A DNA stretch of 64,000 nucleotides from Streptomyces sp. M41(2017). GTDB taxonomy: Bacteria; Actinomycetota; Actinomycetes; Streptomycetales; Streptomycetaceae. Numbering within the stretch: the stretch's first letter is position 1; each line of letters begins with the position of its first letter. Under the pieces are notes generated by a model that was not told the DNA's origin, did no database searches, and worked only from the letters and a program-made list of their open reading frames with translations. The translations under genes were made by a program, and so were the position numbers. Positions 9,038 to 16,877 of the stretch are shown here, in pieces. The stretch is taken from the NCBI RefSeq assembly GCF_002078175.1, contig NZ_MWFK01000001.1:4340001-4404000 (forward strand), read 5' to 3'.

Positions 9038-10519
9038 ATGCCCGACCTGCCGACCCCTCAGGACGCCGCCGAGGCCGCGCTGTTCTCGGACTGCTGGGAC
9101 GCGGTGCTCTCGTACGCCGACCTGTGCACCTCCGGCTCGGCGGCCGCGACCCAACTCGCCACCGAGGCCTTCACGCACGGCGTCCACGAGGCCCGCGCGG
9201 CCGAGGCCCGCGCGAGGAGCACCGGGCGCAGGACACCGGGGCTGCCCCGGATCCCCCTGCTGCTCAACTCCGTACGCACCACCGCCGCGGGCTGGGAGGC
9301 GCACGGCCAGGGGCACCGGCTGGACCCCGACCTCAGGCTGTGGCTCAACTCCGAGAAGGCCGCCCGCTTCACCGGGCCCCCGCTGCACCGTCCGATCGCC
9401 CTGCGCGGTCTCAGGGACCTCCAGGACGCCGACGCGGCCCTGCTGTGGCTGGTCGAGGTCGAGGCACTCCCGCTGCCCGCCGTGGCACGGCGCCTCGGCC
9501 TGGATCCGGTGGCGGCGGCCGAGGAACTCGGCGAGGTGCGCGCCCTGTTCAGGGCCCGCTGCCACCGCGGCCACCTCGACACCCCGATGGACGCCGCCTG
9601 CCGCAGCTACGCACGCCTCCTCGACGCGGTCACCCGCTCCCCGGCGGCCGAGACGCCCGAGGACCTCTCCCGGCACCTCGCCCACTGCGCGGAGTGCGCG
9701 GAGGCCGCCGCCTGCCTGCGCCTGCACGGCGGCGGACTGCCCGCCGCGCTCGCGGGCGGGGTGATCGGCTGGGGCGGCCTCGCCTACCTCGAACGCCGCC
9801 GCCGTGCCGCCGAAGCGGGACTCGGCGGCGGCCGCACGGAGGCCGCCGTGGACACCGGCATCGCCGAGAACCGGGAGCCCGCGCCCCGGATCGGCCGTAC
9901 CGGGGTCCTGGTCGCCGCCCTCATCGTCTCCGGACTCGCGCTCACCGTCTCCCTGATGCCCTTCGGCCCCGACGGCGACGCCGCCGTCGAGCCGCGCGGC
10001 GACACCGCCGTCGCCGACCGGCCGGTGGCCGCCCCGGCCGTGTCCTCGTCCCCGCCGGCCACCACCCGAGCCGACGGCACGCTCGTCTCGCCCGAGCCGA
10101 CGCGGGCGACCGCCGACGCGCGGCCCGATCCCGAACCCCAGGGCCCGACCTCGCCGCCGGCCCGCGTCGTCGACCACACCCCGGAGCCGACGAGGAAGTC
10201 CCCCCGCTGCGCGGCGAAGTACACCCTCGACAACGAATGGCCGGACGGCTTCCAGGCGACCGTCTCCGTCACGACCACCGAGCCCCTCGACACCTGGCGG
10301 CTCGGCTGGACCTTCGACGACGGCCAGCGGGTCACGCAGATGTGGGACGGCACCGCCGACCAGCACGGCTCCCGGGTGACGGCCACCGCCGCCGACTACA
10401 ACAGAACCGTCGCCGCGGGCGGTTCCGTCACCGTGGGCTTCCTCGGTTCCTGGCAGCACACGAACACGGCACCCGACACCATCACCCTCAATGGGGCGTC
10501 CTGCGCGATGGCGCGCTGA
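9038..10519 (+). CDS. Chimeric sigma-factor-like / zinc-finger / membrane protein with external CBM2 domain
   Basis: The order of parts in 493 residues is: an alpha-helical N-terminus (about 1-190) resembling an ECF sigma factor, with ALRGLRDLQDADAALLWLVE and a helix-turn-helix-like PLPAVARRLGLDPVAAAEEL; a zinc-finger motif HLAHCAECAEAAACL (about 210-225) like that of anti-sigma factors; one transmembrane helix (about 292-312, VLVAALIVSGLALTVSL); a Pro/Thr linker; and a C-terminal family 2 carbohydrate-binding module (about 390-493) with bounding cysteines, three Trp residues and WPDGFQATVSV. This predicts a cytoplasmic regulator head tethered to an outside cellulose/chitin-binding sensor. 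The ATG at 9038 follows a GGAG site at proper distance; one at 9023 would add five residues. Confidence 0.75.
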   Translation: MPDLPTPQDAAEAALFSDCWDAVLSYADLCTSGSAAATQLATEAFTHGVHEARAAEARARSTGRRTPGLPRIPLLLNSVRTTAAGWEAHGQGHRLDPDLRLWLNSEKAARFTGPPLHRPIALRGLRDLQDADAALLWLVEVEALPLPAVARRLGLDPVAAAEELGEVRALFRARCHRGHLDTPMDAACRSYARLLDAVTRSPAAETPEDLSRHLAHCAECAEAAACLRLHGGGLPAALAGGVIGWGGLAYLERRRRAAEAGLGGGRTEAAVDTGIAENREPAPRIGRTGVLVAALIVSGLALTVSLMPFGPDGDAAVEPRGDTAVADRPVAAPAVSSSPPATTRADGTLVSPEPTRATADARPDPEPQGPTSPPARVVDHTPEPTRKSPRCAAKYTLDNEWPDGFQATVSVTTTEPLDTWRLGWTFDDGQRVTQMWDGTADQHGSRVTATAADYNRTVAAGGSVTVGFLGSWQHTNTAPDTITLNGASCAMAR

Positions 10520-11045
10520 ATCCACGCGCGGGCCCTTTCCCCGAGGCCTCGTGAATTGGCCCGATCCCTTCGCGGAGAGGCCGGAAATCGCACAACCTTC
10601 GAAGTCGTGTCGGGAGTCACATCGTTCGGGCGTGCGGAGTTTCCCGTCGCGCCGATCGGGCGACCGTCATAGGTCTGTTCGCGCGGTGGCGGGTGCCTTA
10701 GCGTGCTCGCGGGATCTTCTTCCGGAAGTTCCTTCACGGGGAGCGGGGGACGTGTTCATGGTGTGCGGTACGGCTGACGGGGAATGCCGACGCCTTCCGG
10801 GGGACCGGGAGCGAGGAACGACGGTCCGGTAGCCCCGAACGCGCCGTCCTGTGCCCGCCCTCGGAGCGTTCTCCCTGGCCGGACGGGTCGGCGCCCTCCA
10901 ACACCCCGGTCCGCGCCGCGTGTTGCGCGACGGTGGCCGGAACGGCACCCCTCGGTGGCCGAACACTTCCAGTACGCCCTCCCCTTTCCTTTCGACTCAC
11001 ACTCTCGTGCGGCCCGGTGCCGTATGACCGGAGACAGGAAAAGAC
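10520..11045. other. Intergenic region, 526 bp, no gene recognised
   Basis: Short open frames here lack family features and typical codon bias on either strand. The region should contain the promoter of the cell-wall operon that starts at 11046; the last 20 bp hold its ribosome-binding site (GGAGACAGGAA). I found no convincing hairpin or operator. Confidence 0.5.
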
Positions 11046-13481
11046 TTGGCAGACGAGAAAGTCCTCGAAGCGCAGAAATGGGTGAACTCCACCTACGGCA
11101 CCGTGGCCGGATACGTTCCGTGTCCGGAAGACGGCCGTACCGGCTGGGGCACCATGAACTCCCTGATCATGGCCCTTCAGCACGAACTCGGCATCAGTCC
11201 CGTGGTCGCCAGTTTCGGCCCGGGAACGATGTCCAAAATGCAGGCATTAGGTGATATCGGATTCGGCTGGGACGCGAACCGCAACATCGTCGCCATCCTC
11301 GAACACGGCCTGTTCTGCAAGGGCTACTGGGCCGTCGAGCCCGACAGCTACGGCTGGTTCACCGGCGTCACCCGCGAAGCGGTGAAGAGCCTGCGGTCCA
11401 ACATGGGCATCCCCGAGGGTGACGGCGTCATCAACGCCAAGCTCGCCAAGTGCATCCTCAACATGGACGCCTACGTCGTCGTCGCGGGCGGCACCGACAA
11501 GATCCGCGGCATCCAGCGGTGGCTCAACGGCGGCTACTGGCAGAAGGACGCCTACAGCATCGGCCCCTGCGACGGGATCTACTCCCGCGACGTGCAGAAG
11601 GCCCTCATGATCGCCCTGCAGTACGAACTCGGACTCAGCCCCACCGGCAACTTCGGCCCGGGCACCCAGGCCGGCCTGAAGAACCACACGCTCACCGAGG
11701 GCAACTCCGGCATCTTCGTCCAGCTCTTCACGGCCGCCTGCGTCTTCAACGAGCCGGTCATCCTGCACGGCCAGGACGACCAGGAGGTCCGCACCACCTT
11801 CAAGGACAACTTCGACTCCAAGACCAAGGAGTTCGTCCAGGTCTTCCAGAAGTTCTCGCAGCTCCCCGAGACCGGCCTCGGGGACTACCAGACCTGGTCC
11901 CAGCTCCTCGTCTCCATGGGCGACCCGGACCGCGAGGCCCACGGCAGCGACACCCGCTACGAGATAACCGCCTCCCGCGCCAGATGGCTCTACGACAACG
12001 GCTTCCGCATCGTCGGCCGCTATCTGTACGACCCGCCCGGCTCCACCCTCGACAAGGAGATCAAGCCCGGCGAACTCAAGACCATCTTCGACGCGGGCCT
12101 GCGCGTCTTCCCCATCTACCAGGACAACGCACGCCAGTTGGCGGACTTCACCTACACGGCCGGCTACCAGCACGCCCTCAACGCCCACGCCCTCGCCACC
12201 GGCTACGGCTTCAACCGCGGCACCACCATCTACTTCGCCTGCGACTACGACGCCACCCAGGAGGCGATCGACGGCTATCCGCAGGGCATCGTCACGTACT
12301 TCAACGGCGTGGTGGCGGGCCTCGCCAGCCAGGGCAAGAAATACCTCCACGGCGTCTACGGCTCCCGCAACGTCTGCACCAACGTCACCGAGAAGACCCT
12401 CGCCCGGTACTCCTTCGTCTCCGGCATGTCCTACGGCTTCTCCGGCAACCTGGGCTTCCCGCTGCCGGACAACTGGTCCATGAACCAGATCAAGGAGTTC
12501 AAGGTCACCAACGGCTCCGACACCTTCGACCTGGACCGCGACGTCTGGCGCACCGGAAGCGACCCCGGCACCAACTCCGTGAACAGCACGGCGGGTCCGG
12601 CCGACGGCTTCATCGCCTACGTCGAGAAGCTGTACGGCATGGCCGTCGCGTACGGACACGACAAGAACGCCAGCCAGCTCGTCATGGAGTACATCCGCCA
12701 CGAGAAGTACGCGGGCATGGCCTGGTGGTGGCTCGCCGGCAGCTACGACTCCGGCTTCGTCGAGTACTGCAACAACCGGGGCATGTCGGTGATGGACAGC
12801 TTCAAGGACCCCATCTCCGGCTACGACCTCGACGCCACGCACCTCATGGCCACCGCCAACGGCTTCCTCGTCAACTCCGACCCCAGCGACAAGAAGTCCG
12901 CGACCGGCGGCGACATCGCCGGCTGGGGCGGCGACATCATGACCTTCTACGCCGACTGGCGGAACTCCGAGGAGCAGTACGCCTCCGGGCACGCCTTCTG
13001 CGACGCCAAGCTCGCCAAGCCCGCCGTCGTCTCCAGCTTCGGCTTCACCGACATGGTCGAGGACGCCGACGGATACCTGCTGGCCAAGGCCGTCGCGGGC
13101 GGCCAGAACATCGTCGACTGGGTCAAGGCCCAGTACAACGGAGGCGGCGGGCTGCGCCGGTTCCGCAACAACTACGACACCCGCTGGCAGAACGGCGGGA
13201 ACTGCTACCAGTCCTGCTGGAACATCCTCACGGCCGCCGACGACGTCACCGTCGACCTCGCCCGGAAGAAGCTCATCATGGCCTCCGGTGCCATGCTGCC
13301 GTCCGTGATGATCAATCTTCCCGGCGGCGGCGACAAGCTCGACGCGTTCGTCCTCGGCTTCAGCGACCGCATGCTCGGCCTCGTCGGCCTGGAGAACAGC
13401 CTGGCCGCCACGTACAAGAGCAACCTGCAGAAGTACCTCAAGGCCGCCGAGCAGCGAGCCGCCGTACGGGCCGGCCACTGA
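11046..13481 (+). CDS. Peptidoglycan-binding, DUF1906 glycoside-hydrolase-like protein
   Basis: An 811-residue protein with tandem peptidoglycan-binding-like helical repeats (about 5-75 and 140-215, each ending in FGPGT), a degenerate third unit (215-295), then a DUF1906 (Rv2525c-like, GH25-related barrel) domain at about 305-510 with RYLYDPPG, YFACDYDA and YGSRNVC segments. The C-terminal 280 residues are rich in Trp and Tyr and are not recognised. Start is TTG at 11046 with an AGGAA site seven bases upstream. No signal peptide or membrane helix is visible, unusual for a wall-acting protein. Codon 68 is TTA (11247-11249), implying bldA-tRNA dependence. Three bases separate it from the next gene. 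Confidence 0.8.
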   Translation: MADEKVLEAQKWVNSTYGTVAGYVPCPEDGRTGWGTMNSLIMALQHELGISPVVASFGPGTMSKMQALGDIGFGWDANRNIVAILEHGLFCKGYWAVEPDSYGWFTGVTREAVKSLRSNMGIPEGDGVINAKLAKCILNMDAYVVVAGGTDKIRGIQRWLNGGYWQKDAYSIGPCDGIYSRDVQKALMIALQYELGLSPTGNFGPGTQAGLKNHTLTEGNSGIFVQLFTAACVFNEPVILHGQDDQEVRTTFKDNFDSKTKEFVQVFQKFSQLPETGLGDYQTWSQLLVSMGDPDREAHGSDTRYEITASRARWLYDNGFRIVGRYLYDPPGSTLDKEIKPGELKTIFDAGLRVFPIYQDNARQLADFTYTAGYQHALNAHALATGYGFNRGTTIYFACDYDATQEAIDGYPQGIVTYFNGVVAGLASQGKKYLHGVYGSRNVCTNVTEKTLARYSFVSGMSYGFSGNLGFPLPDNWSMNQIKEFKVTNGSDTFDLDRDVWRTGSDPGTNSVNSTAGPADGFIAYVEKLYGMAVAYGHDKNASQLVMEYIRHEKYAGMAWWWLAGSYDSGFVEYCNNRGMSVMDSFKDPISGYDLDATHLMATANGFLVNSDPSDKKSATGGDIAGWGGDIMTFYADWRNSEEQYASGHAFCDAKLAKPAVVSSFGFTDMVEDADGYLLAKAVAGGQNIVDWVKAQYNGGGGLRRFRNNYDTRWQNGGNCYQSCWNILTAADDVTVDLARKKLIMASGAMLPSVMINLPGGGDKLDAFVLGFSDRMLGLVGLENSLAATYKSNLQKYLKAAEQRAAVRAGH

Positions 13482-13484
13482 TCG

Positions 13485-13907
13485 ATGGGTGTCATCGCGA
13501 ACTTCCTCCTCCTCGCCGTTCCCGTCCTGATCGTGCTGGGACTGTGGAGCCGGCCCCTCCTCACCGGCCGGTGGAGGACACCCGGCTGGTTCCTCGTGAC
13601 AGCGGGGCTCTGTCTCATGGCCATGCTCGTCACCTGGATCGTCGGAGCCCTCGCCGGTTCCTCGATGGACGCAGAGGAGTCCTGCCACGCGGCCGGCACC
13701 ACCTACGACCGCGCCTACCGCTCCGTCCACTGGCAGGAACCTTCGCGATGGTTCCCCCTGCACGACAAGTGCAACGCCGGCTACGACCTGGTCCCGGTAT
13801 GGGTCAACCCGGCCCTGGTGATCCTGCCCCTGCTGGCCGTCACCTTCCTGGGCCTGGCCGTACGGCTGGCCGTCGTCAAACAACGCACCGAGAAGGGCAC
13901 AGCGTGA
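13485..13907 (+). CDS. Small membrane protein with three predicted helices
   Basis: This 140-residue protein has hydrophobic segments at about 3-22, 35-58 and 105-127. A soluble loop between helices two and three holds two cysteines (ESCHAAG and DKCNAGY) that could form an extracytoplasmic disulfide. I do not recognise a family. It is translationally coupled on both sides: three bases after the upstream stop, and its TGA overlaps the GTG start of the next gene. That tight packing suggests it works with the upstream wall-binding protein and the downstream Tat-exported protein, perhaps in anchoring or export. Confidence 0.72.
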   Translation: MGVIANFLLLAVPVLIVLGLWSRPLLTGRWRTPGWFLVTAGLCLMAMLVTWIVGALAGSSMDAEESCHAAGTTYDRAYRSVHWQEPSRWFPLHDKCNAGYDLVPVWVNPALVILPLLAVTFLGLAVRLAVVKQRTEKGTA

Positions 13908-14566
13908 ACGAGCTGACCAGGCGCCACTTCGTGGGCGCAGCCGCCGGGTTCGCCGGAGCCGCCGCGATCGGGTCGCTGGGGGCGGCCCCCGCCTCCGCCG
14001 CCCCCCGCCGGACGGACTGGGCGGGGAGCCGCTCCGCCAACGGCTGGGAGATCCTGCCCGAGGCGAAGAGCTACCGCATCGAGGGCAGCGACCAGTCCGT
14101 CCACCTCGCCGGAGGCACGGCCGCGACCCTGCTCCTGTACGTCGCACGGCGCTTCCACTACGAGATCGACCAGCTCCGCGACGGCGACGTCCGGGGCCAC
14201 CGCACCTCGCGTCGCGTCCAGGACCCGCACGAGTCCAACTACCTGTCCGGGACGGCCGTCGAGATCAGACCCCAGGCCTACCCGCTGGGTGCCAAGGACG
14301 GCTTCTATCCCCGGGAGCTGGTCGTCGTCCGCGACATCCTCGCCGAACTCGACGGTGCCGTGGTGTGGGGCGGCGACTTCGCCACGCCCAAGGAGTCCCA
14401 CTTCGAGGTCGCGCACAAGCCCGGGCATCCCAAGGTGAAGGGGGTCGCCCGGAAGATCGACGCCTGGAACTCCGGTCCCGGCAACGAAGGCGCGGGCGCC
14501 ACCGACGCCTTCGACCCCGCCCGCCGCAGACGCGCCACGTCCTTCGCCCGCCGCACGGCTTCGTAG
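13904..14566 (+). CDS. Tat-exported M15 (D-Ala-D-Ala carboxypeptidase)-like protein with altered zinc ligands
   Basis: A 220-residue protein beginning with a twin-arginine signal (TRRHFVGAAAG, cleavage near ASAAP, about residue 32). The mature part has the layout of M15 peptidases: SNYLSGTAVEI aligns with the SxHxxGxAxD zinc motif and KESHFEV with the second His motif. In this reading the first His is Tyr and the Asp is Glu, while the second His is kept, so activity may be lost or changed to binding. The GTG start at 13904 overlaps the previous stop. A 16-bp hairpin follows. With its neighbours it probably acts on or binds peptidoglycan. Fold assignment is moderate. Confidence 0.68.
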   Translation: MNELTRRHFVGAAAGFAGAAAIGSLGAAPASAAPRRTDWAGSRSANGWEILPEAKSYRIEGSDQSVHLAGGTAATLLLYVARRFHYEIDQLRDGDVRGHRTSRRVQDPHESNYLSGTAVEIRPQAYPLGAKDGFYPRELVVVRDILAELDGAVVWGGDFATPKESHFEVAHKPGHPKVKGVARKIDAWNSGPGNEGAGATDAFDPARRRRATSFARRTAS

Positions 14567-14583
14567 GCCCGCGGGGGAAGGAC

Positions 14584-14623
14584 AGCCGTCCGCCGGCGCG
14601 GGGTGCCGCGCCGGCGGACGGCG
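14584..14623 (+). terminator. 16-bp hairpin terminator ending the cell-wall operon
   Basis: Left arm 14585-14600 and right arm 14607-14622 are exact complements with a 6-base loop. It begins 18 bp after the stop of the Tat protein gene and separates that operon from the CATRA operon. Confidence 0.75.
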
Positions 14624-14701
14624 CGGCACCGACGGCTTTGCGTACCCGCTGGGGCGCCCCGCCTTGTGTACGCGGCCCAAAGACTGGAAAATCAGCCGGC
14701 G

Positions 14702-14739
14702 AACCCAGGAACACCTTCCGTCACAGGAAGAACTGGGTT
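14702..14739 (+). promoter_or_regulatory. Nested inverted repeats upstream of the CATRA operon
   Basis: AACCCAG (14702-14708) pairs with CTGGGTT (14733-14739), and inside it CTTCC (14715-14719) pairs with GGAAG (14726-14730). The element lies 73 bp before the first gene. It could be an operator or a leader hairpin. No regulator gene is adjacent. Confidence 0.4.
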
Positions 14740-14811
14740 TCGCGTACGCGGCGGATCCGGGGAATCCGTGCGCGGGGGTGTGCGGTCGACGGTGCTCGGG
14801 GGAGGACTTTC

Positions 14812-15147
14812 ATGAACCTGCGACAGATTCGTGCGCGTCTGGACGAGATCCAGGACTGGTCGCTCACGACGGAGGAGTGGCGCACGGTCGGCGATGTGCT
14901 GACCAGGCTGGAGTCCGTGCTCCCCGAAGAGGACGACGCCGAGACCCTTCGGGTTCTGGCCCTTCTGGAGCCGCTGGACCGAGAAGGGGCGCGTCGCGCG
15001 CAGGCCCGGTTGGGCCCGGGGCGCACCCCCATTCCGGCACAACAGCGCGAGCAGCGGAATCACCTGATCGCACGGCTCACCGCTGACATGGGCGGGGCGA
15101 ACGACCGCCCCCGGGACGGCAGGAACGCCCGAGGAGAGACGGCGTGA
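14812..15147 (+). CDS. CATRA-system-associated small helical protein
   Basis: A 111-residue, charged, all-helical soluble protein (MNLRQIRARLDEIQDW at the start, then EWRTVGDVLTRLESVLPEED). Its size, composition and position directly before the 509-residue membrane-tailed protein and the CHAT protease match what I recall of the small partner in CATRA (Caspase and TPR Repeat Associated) conflict systems. The ATG at 14812 has a strong GGGGGAGG site. The role is unknown; an adaptor or regulator of the protease complex is an inference. The next gene starts 110 bp downstream. Confidence 0.6.
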   Translation: MNLRQIRARLDEIQDWSLTTEEWRTVGDVLTRLESVLPEEDDAETLRVLALLEPLDREGARRAQARLGPGRTPIPAQQREQRNHLIARLTADMGGANDRPRDGRNARGETA

Positions 15148-15257
15148 GCGGCCGCGGCCGAACCGCTCGTCCGCGTTCGCACGCGTAGGAACACGCATCG
15201 ACGAAGCCTCGGTGCTCGTCGACAGCCCCTCGGGATCCCGGAAGCAGGTCGCACGGC

Positions 15258-16787
15258 ATGAGCGGAATCACCAAGCCTGCTTTGCTCGTCATGGCGTTCG
15301 CGCCCGCCGAAACCGACATCGGTGGCCGCGCTCGCGACCACCTCGCCCGCATGTGGCGAGCATGCGGTTCGTTGGGCATGCGTGAGCCGGTCCCCGGGAC
15401 CTCCGTGCCGGCGGACCGCATCGACTTCGGCTCGGCGCCCCCGGTCGCGCCCCGGTTCACCTTGTTGGCGGCCGCGCAGCGGACGGGCGACGACTCCGTC
15501 TATTCCGCCTTCGCCTTCGCCGACCACGATGTCGTCGGCGTGGTCGCCCTGCTGGCACCCAACGACACGGCCGGAGGCCTCACCCAGTGGGCCGATCTCG
15601 ACGCCGAGTGGAATGCCGCCGTGGCCGCCGCCGGCAGACCGCCTGGACCCCCGGACTTATTGGGGGAGTTCCGCGTGTTCGAGGCGCTGCACGGCCCCTG
15701 GCTCGGGCGGCGTGACCGCGCGATGTGCGAGCTCGTCCGTCGGCACGCTCCCCGGACCGGCAGCGAGCCCTGGTGGGCCGGCTTCGACCGCACGGAGCAC
15801 GGCTTCTCCGTGTGGAGGTCCACCGAGGCCGCCGAACCCGGGGATGCCACCGACCTCTACGTCCTGGCACCGGCCCGGTACGAGGCCGACCTGGACGAAT
15901 GGGCCTGGGCCGCCGACGGCCGGAACGGACTGAGGCCGCTCGCGCGTTATCTGCTCCAGCTCTCGAAGATCCGGTACCAAGGACGGCTGTACGCCTTGTC
16001 GGAGCCGTCGCGCGCCCAGATAGCGGAGAGCGACGAGCGGACCACGGCGCTCCTGCGGGAGCTGGACTCCGCCGCCCGGCGTCCGGTGCCCCTCGAACGC
16101 CTGCTGAGGACGTCGCACCTGCTGGACGAGACGCAGTTCGGGCCCCAGGGGCTGCTGTGGACCATCACCCGCCAGCGACAGTTGACCCGCAGTCTCTCCA
16201 CCGCCGTCGCCAACATGGCCTTGCACACCCCCGATCCGCGCAGGCACGGCGCGGGCGTCTCCTGGACCGTGACGGACCTCGCCGACGCCGAATGGCTCAT
16301 CAAGCAGGTGGACGAGGACCGGCTGCATCTGGAAGCCGCCCGCGAACGGGCGGACAGTGTGCGGGCCGCGGTCTCGGTCCTGGTCGAGCGGGAACTGGTC
16401 AGCCACCGCAGCTGGCTGACGCTGGTCCAGACCTCCATCCTGGGATCGCTCCTCACCGCGCTGGCAGCCGTGCAGACCATGAACTACAAGATGCCGCTGC
16501 GCAAGGCCCTCGAGTCCCCGGTCATCGTCGCGGTCGCGGCCCTGGCCCTCGCCCTGCCGCTGGCCACCCTGCGCTGGGCGGGCGTGGCGCCGACGACGTC
16601 CCGCTACCGATGGCTCGACTCGGGCGTCGCGGGGCTGTTCGGCGCGTCCCTGGGATGGCTGGCCGTCACATGTGTGGCGCTGGGCAGAGGAGGAGGGCCT
16701 CCCGCCACCCCGTGGTCGCTCACGGGTGCCGTCGTGGCGGGTCTGATCGCTTCCGCCGGTACGCACCTTCTGACCCGACCGCGCTAG
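15258..16787 (+). CDS. CATRA-type conflict-system protein with C-terminal membrane segment
   Basis: A 509-residue protein. The N-terminal ~390 residues are soluble with no recognised catalytic motif: an alpha/beta region (1-245), then helical segments including KQVDEDRLHLEAARERADSV near 350-375. The C-terminus has four hydrophobic helices (about 395-418, 430-450, 457-478 and 485-503). This layout, next to a TPR-CHAT protease, fits the CASPASE/TPR-repeat-associated component of CATRA systems. The likely place of action is the inner membrane, possibly as the effector triggered by proteolysis; that is inference. Codon 134 is a TTA (15657-15659). The ATG at 15258 lacks a strong ribosome-binding site. 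Confidence 0.62.
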   Translation: MSGITKPALLVMAFAPAETDIGGRARDHLARMWRACGSLGMREPVPGTSVPADRIDFGSAPPVAPRFTLLAAAQRTGDDSVYSAFAFADHDVVGVVALLAPNDTAGGLTQWADLDAEWNAAVAAAGRPPGPPDLLGEFRVFEALHGPWLGRRDRAMCELVRRHAPRTGSEPWWAGFDRTEHGFSVWRSTEAAEPGDATDLYVLAPARYEADLDEWAWAADGRNGLRPLARYLLQLSKIRYQGRLYALSEPSRAQIAESDERTTALLRELDSAARRPVPLERLLRTSHLLDETQFGPQGLLWTITRQRQLTRSLSTAVANMALHTPDPRRHGAGVSWTVTDLADAEWLIKQVDEDRLHLEAARERADSVRAAVSVLVERELVSHRSWLTLVQTSILGSLLTALAAVQTMNYKMPLRKALESPVIVAVAALALALPLATLRWAGVAPTTSRYRWLDSGVAGLFGASLGWLAVTCVALGRGGGPPATPWSLTGAVVAGLIASAGTHLLTRPR

Positions 16788-16877
16788 CGCGCCCCCTCTC
16801 CCTCCCGCTCCGGGCACCGCCGCGAGCCCGCGGTTCCGGAGCCACGAACCCGACGGAACCACCGAGGAGTTCTCCGC

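Noticed and set aside
11247..14147. A 966-codon antisense open frame across the cell-wall operon
   Set aside because: Low-complexity translation, no ribosome-binding site, and it opposes three well-supported genes.
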